DNA of 64,000 bases. It comes from Phycisphaerales bacterium (lineage in GTDB: Bacteria > Planctomycetota > Phycisphaerae > Phycisphaerales > UBA1924). The notes beneath the pieces were generated by a model that saw nothing but the letters and a program-made list of their open reading frames with translations, had not been told where the DNA came from and made no database searches. Where the stretch lies: the NCBI GenBank assembly GCA_029260395.1, contig JAJDDJ010000009.1, forward strand, positions 1 to 64,000. Reading direction: 5' to 3'. Position numbers and translations under genes: made by a program. Shown one piece after another: positions 36,180 through 42,914 of the stretch (positions are counted from its first letter, which is position 1; each line of letters opens with the position of its first letter).

Positions 36180-36626
36180 ATGCCAAGCTCCCCAAGACCC
36201 GCTCTCGACCCCATCGCCGGCCTGCTGGCGATCGTGCTGCCCGGTGCCGGGCACCTCTACCGGGGCGAGCCCAAGCGGGCCCTGGGCATCGCGGCCGGCG
36301 TGCTCGGCCTGTTCTTCGGCGGGATCCTCATCGGCGGGATCGACGTCATTGACTCCAAAGAAGATCGCCTCTGGTTCGCGGGCCAGGCCCTGGTCGGACC
36401 CGTCGCGATCGTCGTCGATCAGGTCTATCAGAACGCCATCAAGGTCGATGGCCAGCTCCCCGAGCCCACGCCGGGCGAGACCCCAAACGCCACCCGCTCC
36501 ATCGGCAAGGTCAATGAGATCGGCACGCTCTACGCCACCATCGCCGGCATGCTCAACCTGATCGTGATTCTCGATGCCTTCCTGCCGCCCAGGCGGCTCC
36601 GCGAGGACGATCGGAGAGTGGTGTGA
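36180..36626 (+). CDS. Planctomycete-type membrane protein (DUF6677-like)
   Basis: The 148-residue protein begins PAGLL-type hydrophobic segments (GLLAIVLPGAGHLYRGEPK), with two further spans (ALGIAAGVLGLFFGGILIGG and a late YATIAGMLNLIVILDAFL). The motif GAGHLYRGEPKRA fits a small family of planctomycete membrane proteins of unknown role. The stop overlaps the GTG of the next gene, so the two are coupled. Confidence 0.6.
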   Translation: MPSSPRPALDPIAGLLAIVLPGAGHLYRGEPKRALGIAAGVLGLFFGGILIGGIDVIDSKEDRLWFAGQALVGPVAIVVDQVYQNAIKVDGQLPEPTPGETPNATRSIGKVNEIGTLYATIAGMLNLIVILDAFLPPRRLREDDRRVV

Positions 36627-36877
36627 TCACGACCCTCGCATGGCGGCCTTTCCTCGACCCGATCAACCTCCACGACTGGTGGTACCTGCTGCTCTTTCCG
36701 CTGGCGCTTGGCATCAGCCTCACCTACCGAGCGGTTCGGCAGACCTCGATGGACGGGTACCCCAGAGCCGTGCTCAGCCTCACCGGCCAGATCATCGTGG
36801 GCATCAGCGCTTTGGGCGTCGCGAGCTACATCGTCATCATCGTGCTCGTGCCGATGCTCACACCGATGCCCCAGTAG
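36623..36877 (+). CDS. Small two-span membrane protein
   Basis: The 84-residue protein has two hydrophobic spans, WWYLLLFPLALGISLTY and IIVGISALGVASYIVIIVLV. It starts with GTG in a GTGA overlap with the previous stop, suggesting co-translation and perhaps a shared complex. No family is recognised. Confidence 0.6.
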   Translation: MITTLAWRPFLDPINLHDWWYLLLFPLALGISLTYRAVRQTSMDGYPRAVLSLTGQIIVGISALGVASYIVIIVLVPMLTPMPQ

Positions 36878-36907
36878 CGATGCCCCAGCGAGGCGGCGTG
36901 GTGCCCC

Positions 36908-38455
36908 TCAGCCAATGTAGCTCCCGCTCTTGGTCGCAAACCCGCTGTCGAGGTTCTGCACCAGGTACCGCAGCGCATCAACCGCGTGGTCGTGGCCGTC
37001 TTTGACGGGTTCGAGGCTCCGCGGGTCTTGCGGATAGTGGTAGCGCTCGAGGCACTCGATCAGCCTCGCGCACCGCCTGTGTACGAACATCCTCGGCCCG
37101 CCGCCCGCGGCTGGCCGCAGCCGGGCCCTGAGCAGGTTCAGCCCCTGGGCCATCCGCACCCGCTTGTCGCGCACCCTGAGTCCCGCCGACCGCATCGCCG
37201 ACACCGCGCTTACGCCGGTTTGGTCGCTCCGCTGGCGGCCCGCCGGGTCCACGCCGACCCAGAGCGGCGCGGCAGGCGGGCCATAGCTCTGGGTCATCGG
37301 GCCACGCCGAATCGCGTCGATGTGCTCGTCGAGCACCACCTCGGCCTCCACGCGTTCGGCCTGCACCCAAAGCACCCCACTGGCATCCACCTGCGCCCAC
37401 AGCACGACCGTCGGCGATCGGAACCCGAAGTCCATGCCGCAAACCCACGGAAGCTCGCCGCTGCCCGGCAAATCGCTCGCGGGCGACGGATCGCGGTCCA
37501 CCACGTGCACGCGAACATCAAACTCTGGCAGCACGCAGTCGCTTCGCTGAGGCCTCCGGCAGAGCATCTCCGCCTCCCACGACGCCTCGCCAACCCGGCC
37601 CTTGAGCCCGATCGCGTCCTCCACACGCACATGCCCCGCCTGCTCGGGCCGGTGCGCTCGGCCGGCGCACTCGATCCAAAGATCGCAGTCCCCCGCGTCC
37701 GAGTGGCATTCCAGCTCGCAGCGTTCGAGCACATCCAGCACCCCCCACCTGAACAGCCGGCGCGACCCGCTCGCTGCTTCGTCCACCACCTTCTGCATCA
37801 GGCCGTAGGGCCGGTGCATCGTGCTGAGCGCCTCGACCGAGCCGCGCACAAGCGTCGGGCCTCGGCCCACTGCATCCACCGTGATCGACCGCGTCACCAG
37901 CTGCGCCGCCTCCCACACATCAGGATCGAACAGCTCGATCTCGTCGCACCGCAGCTTCTGCACGCGCGTTCCACGAACCGAGGTCTGGCTCTGCGCGAGC
38001 AGTTCGACGCTCGAGCCGTTGTACAGGCGCACCCGCCGATCGGTTATCTTGCCGTCGACCATCCACGCGAACTGCGGGCGATCGAGCAGCGACCGCAGGT
38101 GCGCGTGCATCCGCTTGGACTGTTCCAGACTTCCCCCGAGGATGCGCACCTCGATGCCCGGCTTGAACACCAGGTCGGCAAGCGTGGCGACCGCGCCCAG
38201 GAACGTCTTTCCCCCGCCGCGATTGGCCCAGACCACCGCGTCGACCGTCGGCATCTGGCTGAACGCCGGGTCGTCTGCGTCGAGCAAACCCCCGCCCTCG
38301 TAGAAGGCGTGGACCAGGTACTCAAACGGCGCCGCGTGCCCCGGCTCCATGGCGCTCTCGCCGAACTCCAGACCCGCCGCCTCGCTGAGCCACGCTCGCA
38401 GATCCGCTGCCCGCCGCGGCCAGCTCGGCATGACGCGCTCTTGGCTTTCTTCCAT
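36908..38455 (-). CDS. Phage terminase large subunit-like protein
   Basis: The 515-residue protein is a DNA packaging motor. The ATPase half has Walker A NRGGGKT (about residue 78-84) and Walker B LRCDEIELF (about 168-176); the nuclease half has GMDFGFRSPTV (about 338-348), VGVDPAG and a final GHDHAVDALRYL (about 484-495), the three acidic clusters of RNase H-fold terminases. GGGGGAG precedes ATG 38455. Upstream on the same strand are a 70-residue protein, GNAT, ABC ATPase and HTH gene, all overlapping, so this is the last gene of that operon. No capsid, portal or tail gene is adjacent in the window, pointing to a domesticated or fragmented element. Confidence 0.88.
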   Translation of the reverse strand: MEESQERVMPSWPRRAADLRAWLSEAAGLEFGESAMEPGHAAPFEYLVHAFYEGGGLLDADDPAFSQMPTVDAVVWANRGGGKTFLGAVATLADLVFKPGIEVRILGGSLEQSKRMHAHLRSLLDRPQFAWMVDGKITDRRVRLYNGSSVELLAQSQTSVRGTRVQKLRCDEIELFDPDVWEAAQLVTRSITVDAVGRGPTLVRGSVEALSTMHRPYGLMQKVVDEAASGSRRLFRWGVLDVLERCELECHSDAGDCDLWIECAGRAHRPEQAGHVRVEDAIGLKGRVGEASWEAEMLCRRPQRSDCVLPEFDVRVHVVDRDPSPASDLPGSGELPWVCGMDFGFRSPTVVLWAQVDASGVLWVQAERVEAEVVLDEHIDAIRRGPMTQSYGPPAAPLWVGVDPAGRQRSDQTGVSAVSAMRSAGLRVRDKRVRMAQGLNLLRARLRPAAGGGPRMFVHRRCARLIECLERYHYPQDPRSLEPVKDGHDHAVDALRYLVQNLDSGFATKSGSYIG

Positions 38456-38533
38456 CGCTCCCCCTCACCCCTATTCGAACCCGCTCGGCGCCCCGCTGAA
38501 CCCCCCCCCGGAGCCGAGCGCAGCCGACCAAAC

Positions 38534-38746
38534 TCAAACCGATCGCTGGCTGGTCGGTGCCGCCCACGCGCCGTCCGCGATCCCCAGCGCCGTCAGCAGC
38601 GCCGCGCGTCGGTCGCCGTCAATCTTTCGCAGTCGCCTCAGCACCGCCAGCCGCTCGCGCCCGCTGAGGAAGATCGTCAGCGCGTGCGCCAAGTCTCTCA
38701 CATCCGGCGGGCTCTGCTGCGGCTCCAGTTCTCGTGGCGTATCCAT
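38534..38746 (-). CDS. Small helical protein between GNAT and terminase
   Basis: The 70-residue product reads MDTPRELEPQQSPPDVRDLA, then a Leu/Arg-rich amphipathic helix (FLSGRERLAVLRRLRKID). The ATG shares a base with the TGA of the GNAT gene, showing translational coupling. Position directly before the large terminase suggests a small-terminase-like or DNA-recognition role, but no domain supports that; it is inference. Confidence 0.5.
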   Translation of the reverse strand: MDTPRELEPQQSPPDVRDLAHALTIFLSGRERLAVLRRLRKIDGDRRAALLTALGIADGAWAAPTSQRSV

Positions 38747-39519
38747 CAGGCCGCTCCTTGCTGCGTGGTTGCTCGTTTCGTGGTTGCTTGTTGCGAAATG
38801 GCTTGTCCCGAAGGGGCTTGTTGCGAGTGCGCGTAACCCGTGAGCGGCGCGTTCACCACGCCGCCCGCGATCATCGCGATGGCCTCGTGCGCCATGCCGG
38901 TGGTCTTGGTCCTCGTCGATCGGCACGACCTCGCCCACTTTCCCAGTTCTCCCCCGAGCCACGGCGTTGTTTGCAGCGCCTCTCGCACGCGCGTCGGCAC
39001 CATCAGGTCGATCGGCCTGAGAGCCGCAGCGTGTATCGCATCGAGCAGCCTCGCGTCACGGCTGCGGACCGGGATCTGGTACGCCGTCATGCCCGCTCGC
39101 TCGAAGAACGGGCAGTACACGCCCATGGCTGCCACCGCTTCGGTCCTCGGCGTGAGCGCCCGAGCCAGGTACCACCGGACCAGTTCCGCCGCCACGCCCC
39201 GGCCGCGCCACCTCGGATCGACCACGACCCGCGACAGGCACCGCACCTCCGCGTTGAGGCGTTTGGCTGTTTCTGACTTCTCGATGCCGTTGTATGCGCC
39301 GGGCCACGGCAGGCGTCGCCACGTGCCGATGACGGTCGGCATGCTCGCGATCAGTACGCCCACGGTCTCGCCGTCCTCGCTCGCCTGAACGACCGCGAAC
39401 CCACCGCCCGGCCGGCGTGCCACCGTCGCGGGCCTGCCCGCGCGGTAGTGGAAGCGGGCCAGCGCGTCGTACGCATCGGGCGTTGTCCAGCCGAACTCGA
39501 TCACAGCGATAGCCTCCAT
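38746..39519 (-). CDS. GNAT acyltransferase, COG2401-like half
   Basis: The 257-residue protein has the acetyl-CoA loop VVVDPRWRGRGVAAELVRWY (about residue 95-114) and GVYCPFFERAGM (about 139-150). These lines match the acetyltransferase half of COG2401, usually fused to an ABC-type ATPase; here the ATPase is the adjacent upstream gene and overlaps it by about 19 bases. The reaction is unknown: related acyltransferases of phages modify bases (Mom) or proteins. The ATG at 39519 is chosen because the family similarity starts there and the overlap fits coupled translation. Confidence 0.78.
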   Translation of the reverse strand: MEAIAVIEFGWTTPDAYDALARFHYRAGRPATVARRPGGGFAVVQASEDGETVGVLIASMPTVIGTWRRLPWPGAYNGIEKSETAKRLNAEVRCLSRVVVDPRWRGRGVAAELVRWYLARALTPRTEAVAAMGVYCPFFERAGMTAYQIPVRSRDARLLDAIHAAALRPIDLMVPTRVREALQTTPWLGGELGKWARSCRSTRTKTTGMAHEAIAMIAGGVVNAPLTGYAHSQQAPSGQAISQQATTKRATTQQGAA

Positions 39520-40151
39520 GTGTGGTCCGGCGCAAGCCAGCCGACGAGCTGTTCGCGCGTTGAGGCCGCCAGCACTCGCACCGATCCCAGCTGTGACACC
39601 CACCGCCGAAGTGTGCGTGCCACGCTCTGGGCCGTGACGCAATCAAGCAGCGCGCAGCACTCGTCAATCAGCACCCACGAGCCCGAGGTCTTCGAGGCCA
39701 CGTGCAGGCTCTTGGCCATCGATAACCGGGCTCGCTCGCCGTCGCTCAAGGTCGCTGGCGGCCGAACCCACAACATCGGCTCAGCAAGCCCCGCCAGGCT
39801 CAGCGCCCGCAATGCGGGGTCCATCGGTGCGTCCATTGTGTCGATCACGGCACGGTCGTCTTCGAGTAGAGCTTTGAGTTGTTCACGCGCATCGATGACA
39901 CTCGCCCCCGCGTGCGATCGGACAGCTTGCATGGCGAGCGACTTGCCGCTGCCGCTTGGTCCGGTCAAAAGCCCGATCTCGCCCGGCGCAAGCGATTGGG
40001 TGATCTCCTGTGCGATGGTCGGGACGGATGAACCGTGCGCCGGCGGAACCAGTTTCGGCACCAAGCCGTATGCGGCGCACACGCTCAGCACGCCGTCGCT
40101 CGGCCGCTCGCCCACGTTCACCTCACGTTGTCTGGATAGCACGGTGCTCAC
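39501..40151 (-). CDS. ABC-type ATPase, COG2401-like half
   Basis: The 216-residue soluble protein shows Walker A GPSGSGKS (about residue 64-71), the ABC signature LSDGERARL (about 133) and Walker B WVLIDECC (about 156), without any transmembrane span. This is the ATPase portion of COG2401, in which it is normally joined to a GNAT domain; here the two are split into overlapping genes. The GTG start overlaps the TGA of the HTH gene (GTGA). Its role may be to power or switch a DNA-associated reaction; unknown. Confidence 0.78.
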   Translation of the reverse strand: MSTVLSRQREVNVGERPSDGVLSVCAAYGLVPKLVPPAHGSSVPTIAQEITQSLAPGEIGLLTGPSGSGKSLAMQAVRSHAGASVIDAREQLKALLEDDRAVIDTMDAPMDPALRALSLAGLAEPMLWVRPPATLSDGERARLSMAKSLHVASKTSGSWVLIDECCALLDCVTAQSVARTLRRWVSQLGSVRVLAASTREQLVGWLAPDHTWRLSL

Positions 40152-40666
40152 GCGATGCTCCTGTTCCGGCGCTCGGCCAGCGCGCGGTCCGTTGCGGACT
40201 CGAACATCGCATCGATGCGTAGGCACTGCTGACGCACCGAGTGCAGCGATATGCCCAGCTCAGCCGCCGCCGCTCGCATCGAGTCTCCCCGCAGCACGCA
40301 GCGCTCGGCGACCCGCTTGCGCGTCGACGGCCAGGCATGCCGCGAGGTGAGCACGAAAACGAACCTGGGCTCGCCCACTCGCGTCACAAGCTTTCGGACA
40401 CGCTTGCGCAGCTGACGGACCTGCGACGGGTCCGTCTGGCCGAGCAGCCGGGCCACCTCCTGCACGGTGTGCCCCTTGTCGTACACCGCTTCGAGCAGCC
40501 CTCGGTCCTCCTTGGCCAAAACCGAGGCTCTGGCGACGATCGTCTCGGCTGCGTCGCGCCTCCGCCGAAGCCGCAGGTCAGCCGCCGGGGAATGACCCAA
40601 ATGGAGGTGTCCGGTGTCGCGACGAGGCCCAGAAGCGGGCAAAGGGCCGGATTGGCGGTCGTCCAT
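40148..40666 (-). CDS. Double helix-turn-helix protein of the phage-like operon
   Basis: The 172-residue protein has two helix-turn-helix segments: LLEAVYDKGHTVQEVARLLG (about 57-76), like sigma region 4, and LRGDSMRAAAAELGISLHSV (about 125-144). The N-terminus is basic. It is probably a DNA-binding regulator or small-terminase-like protein. GGGGAG lies six bases before ATG 40666, and the palindromic operator begins 12 bases upstream, so it is the first gene under repressor control. Confidence 0.65.
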   Translation of the reverse strand: MDDRQSGPLPASGPRRDTGHLHLGHSPAADLRLRRRRDAAETIVARASVLAKEDRGLLEAVYDKGHTVQEVARLLGQTDPSQVRQLRKRVRKLVTRVGEPRFVFVLTSRHAWPSTRKRVAERCVLRGDSMRAAAAELGISLHSVRQQCLRIDAMFESATDRALAERRNRSIA

Positions 40667-40678
40667 GTCGTGCTCCCC

Positions 40679-40702
40679 GATGTTTGATATTCATCAAACA
40701 TC
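40679..40702. promoter_or_regulatory. 24-bp perfect palindrome, probable repressor operator
   Basis: Arms GATGTTTGAT and ATCAAACATC flank ATTC. It is in the divergent region between the HTH operon and the CI-like repressor gene. A leftward promoter candidate TTGAAC (40737-40732), 17 bases, GAATAT (40714-40709) would put its start at the edge of the palindrome. Rightward TTGTTC (40730-40735), 16 bases, TATACC (40752-40757) would serve the repressor. Perfect symmetry in an AT-rich island strongly suggests a dimer-binding site. Confidence 0.75.
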
Positions 40703-40823
40703 GTGGGCATATTCTCATGGCACTTGACTTTGTTCAAGGTGTTTGTTTGGATATACCGCAAAGTAGCGCACACCGCGGGTGGATATCGAGCAGGTCGCCC
40801 CATTTTCAGGATTGGTCCCCGCC

Positions 40824-41696
40824 ATGAAGTCTCAGGCTCCACCCGCAGTCGAAGCTCTGGCCACGCTTGGGGAGATGCTCCGCGCACGCCGCCAGCGCCT
40901 GGGGTTCACGGTCGAGAAGCTCGCCCAAATGGTCGAGTGCTCCAAGGGCTACCTCTCAGCGGTCGAAACAGGGAAGCACAAGAGTCCCAGCGACGACCTG
41001 CTCACGCGCCTCGAAGGGGCGCTCGGGTTCATGCCTAGCGAGCTGCGCGCGTTCATGCGCCTCAAGGACACGCATCCTTCGGTACGCCGGGAACTCTCGC
41101 ACCTGCGAGCACGGCACAAAGACGCGCAGCGGCTGGCCAACCTGCTCGCGGAACTCTCCGGGTCGCCCGCGCCCGATGCTTCAGTGACCGGACTCGACCG
41201 TGCGCACGCGACGGGTGAGCTGCGCCGATTGATCGAACGGCTCTCGCCCGACAGCGACAGCGGCGATGCAGAACTTGTGCAACTGCCGAGAGAAGTGCCG
41301 CTCATCAACAGCGTCGCGGCGGGCTACCCAGCCGACTTCACCGACCTCGGATACCCGGCCCGCGCCGCCGATGAGTACGTCCGCTGCCCGGATATCGCCG
41401 ACCCCGATGCGTTCGCTGCGCGCGTCGTCGGCGACTCGATGGTCCCCGCGTACCAGCAGGGCGACGTCGTCGTTTTCAGTCCGGCCAAGCCCATCCGTTC
41501 TGGCGCGGACTGCTTCGCCCGGCTCGAGCCCGACCACCAGTCCACGTTTAAGCGGGTGTTCTTCGAGCAGTCAGAGGCGGGCGAGGAACTGATCCGGCTT
41601 CAGCCATTGAACCCCGCCTACCCGCCAAGCCTGCTGCCCCGCGAGCGAGTCGCCGGCCTGTACGCAGCGGTGACGGTCATGCGGAAGATCGACTGA
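40824..41696 (+). CDS. CI/LexA-like repressor with XRE helix-turn-helix and S24 peptidase domain
   Basis: The 290-residue protein has an N-terminal XRE helix-turn-helix (LGFTVEKLAQMVECSKGYL, about residues 27-45). The C-terminal S24 peptidase shows VVGDSMVPAYQQGD with nucleophile Ser (about 204) and general-base Lys in TFKRVFF (about 242); an Ala-Gly cleavage site is in SVAAGYP (about 165). RecA-stimulated self-cleavage upon DNA damage is expected, as for phage repressors. The ATG at 40824 gives a standard HTH protein; a GTG at 40779 would add 15 residues. It is divergent from the terminase operon, whose operator it probably binds. Confidence 0.87.
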   Translation: MKSQAPPAVEALATLGEMLRARRQRLGFTVEKLAQMVECSKGYLSAVETGKHKSPSDDLLTRLEGALGFMPSELRAFMRLKDTHPSVRRELSHLRARHKDAQRLANLLAELSGSPAPDASVTGLDRAHATGELRRLIERLSPDSDSGDAELVQLPREVPLINSVAAGYPADFTDLGYPARAADEYVRCPDIADPDAFAARVVGDSMVPAYQQGDVVVFSPAKPIRSGADCFARLEPDHQSTFKRVFFEQSEAGEELIRLQPLNPAYPPSLLPRERVAGLYAAVTVMRKID

Positions 41697-41969
41697 GCCA
41701 AACCGGCCCTACCCCTCCATGATCCGATCAAGCTGGACCCGTGGGCCCAGATCGGACGAATAGACAGCCGAATTAGGAGCGAGTCGATCGCCGATTAGGA
41801 GGAGATGGGGGGTGACTCGCTCGCTCATCTGCCGCTACCATGGGGGCCGAGCGTCGCCCGCCAAGGGCGGCTTCGGGGTCTGCACGCCGGACCGACTCGG
41901 CTTGGGCCTCCGGTCCTGCCAATAGCTCGCAAACGACCCGCTGGATTCTTTGCTTTCAGGAGCCCGACG
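41697..41969 (+). promoter_or_regulatory. Intergenic region with candidate promoter
   Basis: GTGACT (41812-41817), 18 bases, TACCAT (41836-41841) resembles the tRNA-Thr promoter layout and faces the next gene, giving a leader of about 120 nt. Two imperfect direct repeats, CCGAATTAGGAG and CCGATTAGGAGG, occur around 41770-41802. AGGAG lies just before ATG 41970. No gene is seen. Confidence 0.4.
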
Positions 41970-42836
41970 ATGGCCAAGACCTTTTACACCCTGCAAGAAG
42001 CCGCCCAGACGCTGGGCAAGTCCGCTGCGGACATCCAGAAGATGGTTGATTCCGGCGAGCTCATGGAGTTCAAGGACGGCGATCAGGTCGTGGTCAAGAA
42101 AGACCAGGTCGACCAGCTCGTAAGCAACGACGGCGACAGCGGCATGCTCGGGCTCGCCGACGACACCGGCATCGGCCTCGCCGACCCGCTCGAACCGCTC
42201 TCGCTCGATTCCGCGGGCTCGGCCAGCGGGCTCTCGATGGACCCGGGCGGGTCCGGCGCTGAGGGCGAAAAAGACTCGACAGGCATCTCGATCTTTGATG
42301 CCGACTCGACCGAACTCGCGGATGCTGCCGAGCAAACACAGGTGACGGATTCGCCCGCATTCGCCAGCGAGTTCGCAGCCGACTCGGGCTCCAGCGGCTC
42401 GGGCCTGCTCGACCTCACACGCGAAGCCGACGACACCTCGCTGGGCGCGGACCTGCTCGATGATGTCTACGGCCAAGACACCGTCGGCGGACAGACCGGT
42501 GTCGGTGACTCGGGCGGCTTCGGCGGTGGTGGCGGCGACCTGTTCGAGTCCACGGGCGGCCAAATGGAAACCGCGGGCGCGATGGCGGCAGCAGCTCCCG
42601 TCGCAGCAACCGCCGTCGCATACGACGCGGCGGGGTCCGGCCTCGTTGGTGGTTTGGCACTGGGAACGGTTGTGACCACGGTGCTCGCATTGGGCCTGGC
42701 GCTGCTGGTGCTTACGGGCGTCACCGGCGGGCTGGTGGACACCATCGCGGGTCAGCACTTCATGGTCGCGGGCGTGCTCGCGGTAATCGTGCTCTTGTTT
42801 GCGGGCATCGGCTGGTTCATGGGCCGCAAGGGCTGA
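41970..42836 (+). CDS. HTH-domain membrane protein with long acidic linker
   Basis: The 288-residue protein begins with a MerR/excisionase-type helix-turn-helix (TLQEAAQTLGKSAADIQKMV, then SGELMEF), followed by a roughly 150-residue Asp/Ser/Gly-rich disordered region and two C-terminal transmembrane spans (about 226-252 and 262-284). Proteins of this kind are common in planctomycetes but uncharacterised; the layout suggests a membrane-tethered DNA- or peptide-binding adaptor. AGGAG precedes the chosen ATG. A strong terminator follows. Confidence 0.7.
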   Translation: MAKTFYTLQEAAQTLGKSAADIQKMVDSGELMEFKDGDQVVVKKDQVDQLVSNDGDSGMLGLADDTGIGLADPLEPLSLDSAGSASGLSMDPGGSGAEGEKDSTGISIFDADSTELADAAEQTQVTDSPAFASEFAADSGSSGSGLLDLTREADDTSLGADLLDDVYGQDTVGGQTGVGDSGGFGGGGGDLFESTGGQMETAGAMAAAAPVAATAVAYDAAGSGLVGGLALGTVVTTVLALGLALLVLTGVTGGLVDTIAGQHFMVAGVLAVIVLLFAGIGWFMGRKG

Positions 42837-42868
42837 GCCGACTTCGTAATCCTGCAGCAAATCACCGG

Positions 42869-42897
42869 CCGCGTGCATCTGCACGCGGTTGTTTTTT
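42869..42897 (+). terminator. Rho-independent terminator
   Basis: CCGCGTGC and GCACGCGG around ATCT, followed by TTGTTTTTT. It ends the HTH membrane protein transcript and lies just past its stop, 18 bases before the end of the convergent metG. Confidence 0.92.
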
Positions 42898-42914
42898 GGG
42901 ATCTCGGCAAGGAC

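Noticed and set aside
36986-38836. 616-codon plus-strand frame across the terminase
   Set aside because: Opposite to a gene with complete terminase motifs; low-complexity His/Arg/Pro-rich product.
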